Part shown: one piece after another, positions 1 through 7,497 of the stretch
Position numbering within the stretch: the stretch's first letter is position 1
How the letters are laid out: each line of letters opens with the position of its first letter
Source: CAZDKO01 sp964506075 [NCBI: uncultured bacterium]
GTDB taxonomy: Bacteria; CAZDME01; JAYEMH01
Assembly: GCA_964506075.1 (NCBI GenBank)
Contig: CAZDKO010000015.1
Coordinates: 17,617-36,622 of the forward strand
Length of the DNA: 19,006 nt
Direction of reading: 5' to 3'
The notes under the pieces: generated by a model
What the model saw: the letters and a program-made list of their open reading frames with translations, nothing else
Told to the model about the DNA's origin: nothing
Databases searched by the model: none
Program-made: the position numbers and the translations under genes

Positions 1-1775
1 CCGATAAACTGACCGTATCTTTCTTGAATCGCCGGATTATTTTCGGGCGGAGGCCCGGCCTTCCACCATTCGTCGCACCACTCAAACAATACTCCCCCTA
101 AAGCATTACCCTGTCCGCTCCCGGCCATATTATACTTAATGTCTTCCCAGCAACCTTTCAAATATTTAGCCTGTTCTTCCTCCATTCTTTCTCTGGTATA
201 ATCGCCATACATAAAAGCCGGGCAGCCGTATTCGGTAATTAAAACCGGCCGGTCAAATAAATCTTTAGCGTTTTCCCAGAGACTGCGTCCAAAACCGTAA
301 TTTCCCCGGTAAGTATTGGTTCCGAAAATATCCACGTCAGGACAATTTTTAGCCAGGACATCTAAAAATAAGACGTCGCCGTTACAAATCGCCACCGGAT
401 GGTTCGGGTCAACGGAATGAATCCATTGAGCCACTTCATTAACAAATTTATAATAAGCTTCCGGATTGGCTTTCACATTGCAGGCGACGCTATAATTATT
501 CTCATTACCCAGTATCCACATTAAAACCCAGGGCTCATCTTTACAATTCATAACCATTTCTTTAACGCTGTTCATCATATTCTGACGGTGCTCAGGATTA
601 CTATAATCCGTCCCTTTATACCATTCTGCCCCTGAACCGATGGTGTACATACCCAGATAATCGCCGACGGCGCAACGGATGCCGTATCTTTCGTATAAAT
701 CCTTAAGTAACGGCTTATTATAAGCGTGATGATAAAGGCGAATGGTATTTACGCCCATATCTTTCATTAATTGAAAATCCCCCACCGGTGGCTCTACCGC
801 TTCCTCCTGTTTATTATTACCGCTGGTATCCACAAAAGCATCATAAGGACCGTCAATTTTCCCGTTTTTATTATAGTCGGCAAACATCCAGTCTTTATGA
901 ACCACCAGCGTTCCGTTATCAGGTGTTAATCCAACTTTATTGGGAGTGTAAGCGACGCACTTAATCTCATAAGGTTTCTCATCTACCAGCATCTGCCAGT
1001 GCCCGTTATCATATTTAACCAGTTTGACCTTGCCTTTTCCTCTTCCACCCATAATCTTATGCTTTGAAAAATCAACTTTAGGCGGAACAACTTCTTCGGG
1101 TTTAGAGGATACAAGTTTTCCCGGGTCGGTCAGAAAGATATCGTTGTTGACATTATCGTCAAAACCATTCTGAACCGTAATTTTTGCTCCCACCAGTTTC
1201 ACCCCTAATTCCGGGTGAGTTCGGGTTAAATAATCAATTTTATCAATAGCGACTTTACCGATATACCACGGGGTTTTCCAGTATGTCCAGCCGACGGTAA
1301 AAGGGAAATGAACAATAATGGCGTAATAGGCTTTAATCGCCTGGTCTATTAAACCGGCTTTTTCTAAAGCTAAGGCCGTGTAAAAAAGTTTTACGCCCGG
1401 GTCTTCATCGGTCGTAGCCCATTTATAAAAACAGACTCTTTGATAATCGGTATTAACAAAATCCCAGTGACTTCCTTCAAGCCAGCCGTGCTGGTCTAAC
1501 CAGCGATAGTCAGGGTCGCGGTAAATAGAAATATCATTCGGATATATTCCTGCTCCGACGGCTTTAGCCAACCCTTCGCGGTCTTTTATTTCATAAACAT
1601 ATTCCCTTGCCCCTTTATTTTTAAATTCTCCATATTTTTCGTAATTAACGATTTTTTCCGTTCCCGGGTCAGATAATTTTATCGGCTGCGTCGGCGGTAA
1701 CCATCCGGCTAGGCAAACGCCGTCACTCAAAAAAAATAAACAGACTATGGTTAAAACTAAAAATATTTTTTTCAT
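1..1775 (-). CDS. Secreted clan GH-A glycosidase (GH2-like barrel), C-terminus beyond window
   Basis: Exported glycoside hydrolase, 591 residues visible and still open at the window edge. The ATG at 1775 follows a GGAG ribosome site and opens a signal peptide (MKKIFLVLTIVCLFF, probable cleavage after CLA). Residues about 120-178 are helical and TPR-like; the segment around 165-178 (WKTPWYIGKVAIDKI) resembles the end of the module in the nearby WALNDV proteins. Residues 300-308 (DYNKNGKID) look like a calcium-binding EF-hand or dockerin-type loop. The catalytic barrel follows: MGVNTIRLYHH, then WILGNENN with the putative acid/base E425, then LITEYG with the putative nucleophile E515. The N-E pair and the 90-residue spacing fit clan GH-A, closest to GH2/GH5 barrels. 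A FEWCDEWWK motif near the visible end recurs in the next gene. The substrate cannot be read from sequence. The heptad-repeat spacer upstream shows no convincing promoter. Confidence 0.8.
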   Translation of the reverse strand, partial: MKKIFLVLTIVCLFFLSDGVCLAGWLPPTQPIKLSDPGTEKIVNYEKYGEFKNKGAREYVYEIKDREGLAKAVGAGIYPNDISIYRDPDYRWLDQHGWLEGSHWDFVNTDYQRVCFYKWATTDEDPGVKLFYTALALEKAGLIDQAIKAYYAIIVHFPFTVGWTYWKTPWYIGKVAIDKIDYLTRTHPELGVKLVGAKITVQNGFDDNVNNDIFLTDPGKLVSSKPEEVVPPKVDFSKHKIMGGRGKGKVKLVKYDNGHWQMLVDEKPYEIKCVAYTPNKVGLTPDNGTLVVHKDWMFADYNKNGKIDGPYDAFVDTSGNNKQEEAVEPPVGDFQLMKDMGVNTIRLYHHAYNKPLLKDLYERYGIRCAVGDYLGMYTIGSGAEWYKGTDYSNPEHRQNMMNSVKEMVMNCKDEPWVLMWILGNENNYSVACNVKANPEAYYKFVNEVAQWIHSVDPNHPVAICNGDVLFLDVLAKNCPDVDIFGTNTYRGNYGFGRSLWENAKDLFDRPVLITEYGCPAFMYGDYTRERMEEEQAKYLKGCWEDIKYNMAGSGQGNALGGVLFEWCDEWWKAGPPPENNPAIQERYGQFI

Positions 1776-1801
1776 AATCATCACTCCAATTCTGTTTGAT
1801 A

Positions 1802-1979
1802 ATGTCTAAGTGTTAAGGAGGTAAGAATTAAGGATTAAAACGCTCACTATGTTCGCTCTAAGGATTAAGTTTCTTACAGGATTAAGAATTAAGACGTTTC
1901 CTACGGAAACTCTAAGAATTAAGTTTTTTTACTTATTTCTTACTTCTTACTCCTTACTACTTAATCCTTACTTCTTACT
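1802..1979. repeat. Heptad-repeat island, TAAG/CTTA family, copy 1
   Basis: Spacer between the two glycosidase genes. The left part has purine-rich heptads (AAGAATT, AAGGATT) around two cores: 1841-1857 (CGCTCACTATGTTCGCT) and the perfect hairpin GTTTCC-TAC-GGAAAC at 1896-1910. From about 1928 to 1979 the repeat inverts into seven CTTANNN heptads (CTTATTT, CTTACTT, CTTACTC, CTTACTA and so on), reaching the stop codon of the gene at 1975-3783. No coding potential: an open frame through it only translates the repeat. Confidence 0.8.
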
Positions 1980-3783
1980 TATTATTATTTTTCCTCGCTA
2001 CTTCCACATCAATAATATCGCCGAATCTTCTTTCGTAATTACCTTTTTTATAAGTGCTGCCGGCTGAGAAACTGACAAAACCAGGTTCGTTTAAGAGATA
2101 ATGAAATTCTATCTCTCCGTTTTCATCGGTAGTTTTCGTTCCTTTTAACTGCTCCCAGTAACTGGATTCAAAAATTCCGTAATCAACCACCTGGTTGGGA
2201 ATCGGTCTCCCTCCAGCGTCGGTAATTTTTACCTTCACCACGGCATCAATCGCCTGGTTAGCGACAAAATAAGTTGTCTGGTCAGGGGTAATTTCAACCT
2301 TTAACGGAAGCGGCGGTATTTCCGTTTTATTAAAAGTCCAGATTCGGGCTTCTTTTTCAACCAACAATATTTTTTCTTCAGTTCCATTTTCCTTTTTAAT
2401 TTCATAAGCCCGCATTTTAACTAAATGTTCACTGTCTTTAGCGCGGGCAGAATCCCACTTTCCTTTCCACCAGAGCCGGCCGTCTTTTTCCAGAGGAAAC
2501 CAGACGCTGTTATCAACCTGGCATTCAACCAGAGAAACCCATTCGGTAACATAAACCTCAATCGGAATTTCGCCTTTATAATAGCCCATCTTTTTTGGCT
2601 CCGTCATTATGGCCTGGTTATAATCTTTAAGTTCTTTATAAACCAAACGCGCCGTCCCGACTTTGTTGGAACTTTCATCAGGGATAGCCAGCACGCCAAA
2701 CCATTCTTCGGGGTCATTCTGGTCGTGTTTGGTATCATCACCGGAATAATCATCATTTTTCCACCACTCATCCACCCAGGCAAAAACGCAGCCGCCGTTA
2801 GCCCCGGCCTGGACCAAGTCATCATACATCCGGAGTACACCCTTGGCCTGCTCCTCATCGGATAAGCCGCCGTAATTTTCAATAACAGAATGACCGACCG
2901 GCGAAACAGAAAGGCCGAATTCGGTTATGACTAAAGGTTTCTTTTGAGCGTGCTTTTGCTTTAACCATTCCACGTAAGGACGGTAATGCAGGGCGTGAGA
3001 GACAGAAACCGGGTTATAAGAGAAAACGTTAAAACAGACCGCATCCAGATAACTCAGGTCAAGAAGAGCCAATTGCGGCCAGTTAGAAAAAGAAACGTAA
3101 CGGTTCTTCTCAAAAGCATGAATTTTTTCCACCATTTTAGCAAATAATTCTTCGGTGGTTTTTTTACCGGAAACTAAAACGCGTTCAACCGGCGGTTCAT
3201 TAGAAACCAAAAAGAGAATGATATTATCAAAAGTCTGGACCCCTTGAATGTCATTTAAAGCCATAGTCAGGGCATAATTTTGCGCCGCCGGAGAACCATA
3301 GTCCCGGGTCGGGTCAAACCAGATACCCATAATAACCAGTAAGCCGTATTTCCGCGCCAGTTCTAACTCGCCCGGCGTCAGAGGCGCCCAGGTCCGGATA
3401 GCGTTAAAGCCGGCGGAACGAATCAGTTCAAAATCTTTCTCCATAATTTCAGGGTTAATCCGGTGTATCCAGGGAAGCTGATTGGGCCGCCAGCCGCCAT
3501 AGCCCACGCCCTTGACAAAAATCTTTTCTCCGTTAAGATAAAACCAATCATCTTTAATCTCAACCTGAATGGGGCCATAAAATCCGGTAACTTTTCGCTC
3601 TTCCAGAACCGGCGCTGGTGCGGTAACCGGTTTTGGAGGCTCGGCGACCGGTTTAGCCGTTTCTTTCTTCTCGCCCCGTAAATATATCACAAGCCCGATT
3701 AAGCCTAAAATTATTACTAAGCCTATAATAATCAGATTTTCTAACTTTTTCTTATTTCCTGTCTTATTTTGCTTATTGGCCAT
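1975..3783 (-). CDS. Membrane-anchored clan GH-A glycosidase with C-terminal Ig-like domain
   Basis: 602-residue glycosidase. An N-terminal basic stretch and transmembrane anchor (residues about 17-36) precede a Pro/Ala-rich linker (43-60), so the enzyme probably faces outside. The catalytic domain runs from about 70 to 390. It starts with WFYLNGEKIFVKGVGYGG, continues with AGFNAIRTW, then FLVSNEPP with the putative acid/base E196 and VITEFG with the putative nucleophile E288 (92 residues apart, as in clan GH-A). FAWVDEWWKND follows. Residues about 400-490 form a beta-rich region, and 495-597 resemble a bacterial Ig-like domain (TDENGEIEFHY, EPGFVSFSAG). The ATG at 3783 has AGGAG six bases upstream. 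A strong promoter and an upstream terminator suggest its own transcription unit. The barrel resembles GH2/GH5-type glucanases or mannanases; specificity is unknown. Confidence 0.85.
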   Translation of the reverse strand: MANKQNKTGNKKKLENLIIIGLVIILGLIGLVIYLRGEKKETAKPVAEPPKPVTAPAPVLEERKVTGFYGPIQVEIKDDWFYLNGEKIFVKGVGYGGWRPNQLPWIHRINPEIMEKDFELIRSAGFNAIRTWAPLTPGELELARKYGLLVIMGIWFDPTRDYGSPAAQNYALTMALNDIQGVQTFDNIILFLVSNEPPVERVLVSGKKTTEELFAKMVEKIHAFEKNRYVSFSNWPQLALLDLSYLDAVCFNVFSYNPVSVSHALHYRPYVEWLKQKHAQKKPLVITEFGLSVSPVGHSVIENYGGLSDEEQAKGVLRMYDDLVQAGANGGCVFAWVDEWWKNDDYSGDDTKHDQNDPEEWFGVLAIPDESSNKVGTARLVYKELKDYNQAIMTEPKKMGYYKGEIPIEVYVTEWVSLVECQVDNSVWFPLEKDGRLWWKGKWDSARAKDSEHLVKMRAYEIKKENGTEEKILLVEKEARIWTFNKTEIPPLPLKVEITPDQTTYFVANQAIDAVVKVKITDAGGRPIPNQVVDYGIFESSYWEQLKGTKTTDENGEIEFHYLLNEPGFVSFSAGSTYKKGNYERRFGDIIDVEVARKNNNK

Positions 3784-3858
3784 AGAATTCTCCTATCTGA
3801 TTAAACAGTTAAAACGTAAAAAAGTTACACTTTTCAAGAATTTAAAAATTGAAAAATG

Positions 3859-3887
3859 ATTTTAACATATTGTACCTATAGTGTCAA
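3859..3887 (-). promoter_or_regulatory. Sigma70-type promoter of the anchored glycosidase
   Basis: On the minus strand TTGACA (3887-3882), a 17-base spacer and TAAAAT (3864-3859), giving a leader of roughly 70 bases before the ATG at 3783. A second, weaker pair (TTGACA 3913-3908, 16 bases, TATATT 3891-3886) overlaps it upstream, so tandem promoters are possible. Confidence 0.65.
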
Positions 3888-3980
3888 TATAGATAATAAA
3901 ATAGTGATGTCAAGATAAGTGGGCACTTTCATATTGAAATACTTCTTATTTACAACACACTTTATCTATCTTATGGCCTC

Positions 3981-4013
3981 AACCTTTGTTCCAAACCCGC
4001 ATTGGAACAGGTT
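3981..4013. other. Hairpin dyad in the 3784-4275 spacer
   Basis: TGTTCCAA (3987-3994) and TTGGAACA (4002-4009) form a perfect 8-bp stem around ACCCGCA, and AACC/GGTT extend it with a small bulge. It lies between a terminator and a promoter and has no U-tract, so it is not an obvious terminator. The rest of 3888-4105 is AT-rich sequence in which I see no gene. Confidence 0.5.
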
Positions 4014-4020
4014 TTCATAT

Positions 4021-4055
4021 ATAAAAATAGGGGCACTCTTTAAAAGTACCCCTAT
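4021..4055 (-). terminator. Rho-independent terminator after the 4276-4779 gene
   Basis: ATAGGGG (4027-4033) pairs with CCCCTAT (4049-4055), with a partly paired inner stem, and on the minus strand is followed by TTTTTATAT. It ends transcription about 220 bases past the stop at 4276 and insulates the glycosidase promoter. Confidence 0.65.
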
Positions 4056-4105
4056 CTCCCTGTTTCTTTGACAACTTCTATTCTATTTTGTTCCCAGAAA
4101 AACAG

Positions 4106-4275
4106 AATTAAGGATTAAGACGTTCGCTTTGCTCACTTTAAGGATTAAGCGTTTCTCAGAATTAAGGACTAAGACGCTCACTTCGTTCGCTCTAAGGACT
4201 AAGCTTCTTACAGGATTAAGCCATTCTTTTTACTTATTTCTTAATCCTTACTCCTTAATTCTTACTCCTTACTCA
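4106..4275. repeat. Heptad-repeat island, TAAG/CTTA family, copy 2
   Basis: Contains GAATTAAGGATTAAG-type heptads and two cores in opposite senses: GTTCGC-TTT-GCTCAC (4122-4136) and GCTCAC-TTC-GTTCGC (4176-4190). From about 4227 to the stop at 4276 it becomes CTTANNN heptads (CTTATTT, CTTAATC, CTTACTC, CTTAATT). It lies in the 3' untranslated region of the gene at 4276-4779. Confidence 0.8.
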
Positions 4276-4779
4276 CTAATAAATCTTAATCACCGCCGGT
4301 AAAACGTAGAATTTATTCTTCGGGTCTAATTTCATCCGGCTTTCCGCCTGAAGAGCCAATTTATCTAAAACTAAGGAATCTTGCAACTCTAATAAAGTGC
4401 AGCTTTCCGAATATTCAGTTATTAGCTTTTTATAAGCGGCATTGGCTTCAATTGCCTTGCCCTGCATGCGGAAAGATTCACCGATAATAAACTGGCACAT
4501 TCCGACGTCATTAAGACCCCGGTATTTCTCAAAAATCGCTTTTGCTTCTCCGACTAATCCTTTATCTCCCAGGGCTTTTATTTCTTTCTGTTGTTTTTTT
4601 GCTTCTTCACCAAAAGTATCTATGCATTTCTGGGCTAATTCCTGTGCTTCTTTGGTCTTCCCCTGAGCTAAAGCCGTAGCGGCTTGCTGGGTTAATTCTT
4701 TAGAAGACTCCGCCCCAAACGTTAAAGATGAAAAACCAAAAACCAAACCGACAACTAAAATTAAACTAAGATACTTCAT
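4276..4779 (-). CDS. Secreted single-module WALNDV-family (TPR-like) protein
   Basis: 167 residues with a signal peptide (MKYLSLILVVGLVFGFSSLTFGA). One copy of the local helical module follows: LTQQAATALAQGKTKEA (first TPR-like helix pair), C52, then YRGLNDVGMC with C95, a second helix pair (FRMQGKAIEANAAYKKLI), and C127 in place of the usual QCWDP cysteine. The C-terminus (SRMKLDPKNKFYVLPAVIKIY) matches the next gene upstream. The three cysteines fit the family spacing (43 and 32 here). It probably acts in the periplasm or is exported. The two short paralogs are clearly sister copies. The start has GGGGGG upstream. Function unknown; a protein-protein or surface role is only a guess from the TPR-like fold. 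Confidence 0.85.
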   Translation of the reverse strand: MKYLSLILVVGLVFGFSSLTFGAESSKELTQQAATALAQGKTKEAQELAQKCIDTFGEEAKKQQKEIKALGDKGLVGEAKAIFEKYRGLNDVGMCQFIIGESFRMQGKAIEANAAYKKLITEYSESCTLLELQDSLVLDKLALQAESRMKLDPKNKFYVLPAVIKIY

Positions 4780-4795
4780 ATTTCCCCCCTTCTTA

Positions 4796-5041
4796 TGTTA
4801 GAATTAAGGATTAAGACGTTCGCTTCGCTCACTCTAAAAATTAAGTTGGAAGCAAAAAACACTAGAACTGAAAATCTGAATTTATATTATAAAGCAAATA
4901 ATGAAAAAGTAAAGGAAAAAACTATACAAGGATTAAGGACTAAGCCGTTCGCTGCGCTCACTTTAAGAATTAAGTATTTATTTTACTTATTTCTTACTAC
5001 TTACCACTTAATACTTACTCCTTAATTCTTACTCCTTACTC
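4796..5041. repeat. Heptad-repeat island, TAAG/CTTA family, copy 3
   Basis: Two cores, GTTCGC-TTC-GCTCAC (4818-4832) and GTTCGC-TGC-GCTCAC (4947-4961), each flanked by AAGGATTAAG and TAAGAATTAAG heptads. From about 4984 it turns into CTTANNN heptads up to the stop at 5043. About 85 bases between the two units are not repetitive and hold a promoter candidate. Confidence 0.8.
4886..4913 (-). promoter_or_regulatory. Candidate promoter for the 4276-4779 gene
   Basis: Minus strand TTTACT (4913-4908), 16 bases, TATAAT (4891-4886). The transcript would cross one repeat core before the ATG at 4779. The -10 is perfect but the -35 is weak and the region is AT-rich. Confidence 0.4.
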
Positions 5042-5042
5042 A

Positions 5043-5549
5043 CTAATATACCTTAATCACCGCCACCAAAGTGTAAAATTTATTCTGCGGGTCTAAACCC
5101 ATTCTATCTTTGGCGTCATCGGCCAGTTTATTTAAAATAAAAACGCCCTCCCGGATTTCCAATAAATTACGGCTTTCCGGATATTCAGTTATCACTTTTT
5201 TATACGCTTTATTGGCTTCTTTATAACTGCCCCGGATTCTAAAAGATTCCCCCATAATAAACTGGCACATTCCGACATCGTTTAAAATCCGGTATTTTTT
5301 AAATATAGTTATCGGTTCTTTTGTAATAATTTCCTTGGTTTCATTTTTAAAATCTTTCTGTATCTTTTGAGCTTCTTCGGAAAATAATTTAATACACTTA
5401 TCGGCAACAGCCATCGCTTTAGCAGCTTCCCCCCGAGCTAAAGATTCTGCGGCCTGACGGGTTAAAGATTGAGATGACTCATCGGCAGAAACAGAAAGAA
5501 TAAATCCAAAAGTCAGAATAAAAATTAGAATTAAACTGAAATATTTCAT
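5043..5549 (-). CDS. Secreted single-module WALNDV-family protein, third cysteine lost
   Basis: 168 residues, a close paralog of the gene at 4276-4779. Signal peptide (MKYFSLILIFILTFGFILSVSA), then LTRQAAESLARGEAAKA, C52, YRILNDVGMC with C95, and FRIRGSYKEANKAYKKVI. At the third conserved position the residue is R127 instead of cysteine, so one of the three hallmark cysteines is gone. The C-terminus (DRMGLDPQNKFYT) is the shared family ending. It starts nine bases after the stop of the gene at 5559-6491, so the two are probably cotranscribed. Its ribosome site is weak (AAAGATAAAC). Function unknown; periplasmic or exported. Confidence 0.85.
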   Translation of the reverse strand: MKYFSLILIFILTFGFILSVSADESSQSLTRQAAESLARGEAAKAMAVADKCIKLFSEEAQKIQKDFKNETKEIITKEPITIFKKYRILNDVGMCQFIMGESFRIRGSYKEANKAYKKVITEYPESRNLLEIREGVFILNKLADDAKDRMGLDPQNKFYTLVAVIKVY

Positions 5550-5558
5550 TGTTTATCT

Positions 5559-6491
5559 TTATTTTAGTGGAATTGGATAAAGTTCCGGTTTAGTTGGGAC
5601 ACCACCAGGAGCTAAAGCTAAACGGTCCCGGGCGGCTTCAACTACATCCCAATAAGAATCATCAGCGGTATTATAAATACCATCCGGACCTAAATCTAAA
5701 CATTGCGCCCCCTGAAGTGAAGGATTATCAATTATCTCTGAAAAAGCATCATTGGCGTCATCAGGAGAATTATCCATTCGCCAGGCTTCACCAATAATAA
5801 AATATGCCGTGGCTACATCATTCCTGGCCCACTGAGTGGCTTCATCGTCACCCGGGAGAAGATAATCAGAAAACATATCAATACAAAGTTCAGCTAACTT
5901 TCGGGCTTTTTCTGTATCAATATTTAAAGAACTCCAAGCGGCTTTAATCAATCCTACATTATCAACAATTTCCGTTTCATAACCGATTAAACGGGCATAA
6001 GCCGCATTAGCCGGCTTCCATAAATCCTGGTACTCTGAATCAGGGTCCGGAGCACATTGAGCAAAGAAAAATAATCCTCGGGATTTATTTTCGTCAATAA
6101 GCATTTTATACGCTTCTTCAGCTTCACTGTTATAGCCCCGATGACGATAAGATTCCCCTATAATCAACCAACAGGTACCGACGTCGTTTAAAGCCCAGTA
6201 TCTAGCATAAACCCCATCAATATCATTTTTGGGTCCCGGGTAGTAAGTTAATCCTTCACTTTGAGTTAACGCTCGAGCTTGCCAAAAATAAACACATCTA
6301 TTCGCCCATTCAATGGCTTTTTCATAATTTTCTTCGTTATAATTCTTCCATGCCCAAGCCGTTAAATTCCTTGAAGAATCCATCCGTAATTCATCTGGCT
6401 CTTCCGGAGTATCAGCTAAAGAAAAAATACTGATGAAAACCAAGCATATTGATATAATAGAAATAACAAGAAAATTTTTTGTACGAAACAT
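5559..6491 (-). CDS. Secreted two-module WALNDV-family protein
   Basis: 310 residues with an N-terminal signal peptide (hydrophobic stretch about 8-25, SLA cleavage region). Module 1 (about 40-170) has RNLTAWAWKNYNEENYEKAI, C66, RYWALNDVGTCW with C107, and FFFAQC with C145. Module 2 (about 178-296) has C203, then WARNDVATAYFIIGEAW where the middle cysteine is A229, and AQC with C264. The loop GPDGIYNTADD (268-278) is acidic and calcium-loop-like. It ends VEAARDRLALAPGG, like the one-module proteins. No good ribosome site is visible upstream; the gene follows the 6530-7363 gene by 38 bases, so it probably shares that transcript. The fold is inferred to be TPR-like; ligand unknown. Confidence 0.85.
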   Translation of the reverse strand: MFRTKNFLVISIISICLVFISIFSLADTPEEPDELRMDSSRNLTAWAWKNYNEENYEKAIEWANRCVYFWQARALTQSEGLTYYPGPKNDIDGVYARYWALNDVGTCWLIIGESYRHRGYNSEAEEAYKMLIDENKSRGLFFFAQCAPDPDSEYQDLWKPANAAYARLIGYETEIVDNVGLIKAAWSSLNIDTEKARKLAELCIDMFSDYLLPGDDEATQWARNDVATAYFIIGEAWRMDNSPDDANDAFSEIIDNPSLQGAQCLDLGPDGIYNTADDSYWDVVEAARDRLALAPGGVPTKPELYPIPLK

Positions 6492-6529
6492 TTTTAAAAT
6501 AGACTTAACTTAAACCTTTATCTTGATTA

Positions 6530-7363
6530 TTATAATTTTTCCCGGGCCGCATCAGCGACATTCCAATAAGAATTGCTCGTCGGGTCATAACACTGGCTGG
6601 TTGGAAAATCATTAATCACTTTTTGGTAAGCTTCCCTGGCTTTATCCGGTTCTCCATCCAACCGCCAGGCTTCCCCGATAATAAACCAGGAGGTGCCTAA
6701 ATCATTGATAGCCCACTGGGCCGGTAAATCCTTGGTATACATATTTATACAAAGTTCGGCAAATTTACGGGCTTTTTCTCTATTATTAATATTTAAATTC
6801 TCCCAGGCATTCTTTAATAAACCGACATTATCCAATTTTTCTTCTTTATAGCCGATTAGGCGGGCATAAGCCATATCAGCCGGCTTCCAGAGATAGTGTT
6901 CTCCGGTAGTTGAATCCGAAGCGCATTGGGAATAAAAATAGGGACCCTGGCCATAATTTTCATCAGTCAGCATCCGGTAAGCCGTTTCAGCTTTCGTTCC
7001 TGAACCGGCAATAAAATCTTCTCCTTTTTTCCGAAAAGATTCCCCAATAATTAACCAGGCCGTACCCACGTCATTCAAAGCCCAGTATTTAGCATAAATG
7101 TCTAAAATAGAACCTTCCTGATGCCGGGTTAAATCTTTGCTTTGAAGTTTGGCTCTGGGACCCCAGAAATAAGCGCATAATTCCGCCCATTTAATCGCCC
7201 GGTCATAATTTCCTTTACTGTAGTTTTCCCAGGCCCAAATCATCAGATTTTCACTGGTATCCTGGGTAAAATTAACCGGTTCAGAGGCAAACAAGGTAGG
7301 AATTTTGTACGCCAAGCATATAGATAGAAGAATCAGAGTATAAATAATTAAATGGTTTTTCAT
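6530..7363 (-). CDS. Secreted two-module WALNDV-family protein
   Basis: 277 residues, sister of the next gene downstream. A signal peptide or anchor lies at about residues 5-27. Module 1: ENLMIWAWENYSKGNYDRAI, C63, KYWALNDVGTAW with A102 in place of the middle cysteine, and YSQC with C147. Module 2: GLLKNAWENLNINNREKA, C205, QWAINDLGTSW with S225 in place of the middle cysteine, and SQC with C258. The protein ends abruptly at AAREKL, before the ALDP tail seen in its relatives. It is first in a probable three-gene unit (7363 to 5043, gaps of 38 and 9 bases) behind a TTGATA/TATAAT promoter. The ribosome site is AGGTGAG. Function unknown. Confidence 0.85.
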   Translation of the reverse strand: MKNHLIIYTLILLSICLAYKIPTLFASEPVNFTQDTSENLMIWAWENYSKGNYDRAIKWAELCAYFWGPRAKLQSKDLTRHQEGSILDIYAKYWALNDVGTAWLIIGESFRKKGEDFIAGSGTKAETAYRMLTDENYGQGPYFYSQCASDSTTGEHYLWKPADMAYARLIGYKEEKLDNVGLLKNAWENLNINNREKARKFAELCINMYTKDLPAQWAINDLGTSWFIIGEAWRLDGEPDKAREAYQKVINDFPTSQCYDPTSNSYWNVADAAREKL

Positions 7364-7391
7364 AAATATTGCTCACCTATGTTAATTAAGT

Positions 7392-7419
7392 ATTATATAA
7401 TCTATAAAAAATTTATCAA
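7392..7419 (-). promoter_or_regulatory. Sigma70-type promoter of the 7363-5043 unit
   Basis: Minus strand TTGATA (7419-7414), a 16-base spacer, TATAAT (7397-7392), about 30 bases before the ATG at 7363 and just after the terminator at 7432-7470. No ECF-type element is seen here. Confidence 0.6.
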
Positions 7420-7431
7420 GGGAATTCACGT

Positions 7432-7470
7432 AAAACAACTGGCCTTTTTTATCAAAAGGCCAGTTGTTTT
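7432..7470 (-). terminator. Rho-independent terminator after the 7498-8100 gene
   Basis: Perfect inverted repeat AAAACAACTGGCCTTTT (7432-7448) and its complement (7454-7470) with a five-base loop. The stem ends in a T-run on either strand, so it may work in both directions. It separates the ECF-controlled gene from the next paralog unit. Confidence 0.8.
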
Positions 7471-7497
7471 TTAACATTTAAACCTCTTTTACCTCTA

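Noticed and set aside
3890-4060. Possible remnant of an insertion sequence (AAGATAAGTGGGCAC and hairpins)
   Set aside because: No matching terminal inverted repeat, target duplication or transposase fragment could be found.
4795-5025. Plus-strand open frame (76 codons) and similar short frames at 1849-2067
   Set aside because: The translation is only the heptad repeat read in frame (LRIKTFASLTLRIK-like), there is no ribosome site, and it opposes all real genes.
4106-5041. Possible CRISPR array because of regularly recurring AAGGATTAAG units
   Set aside because: Units are degenerate, spacing is irregular, no unique spacers of constant length are present, and no cas genes are nearby.
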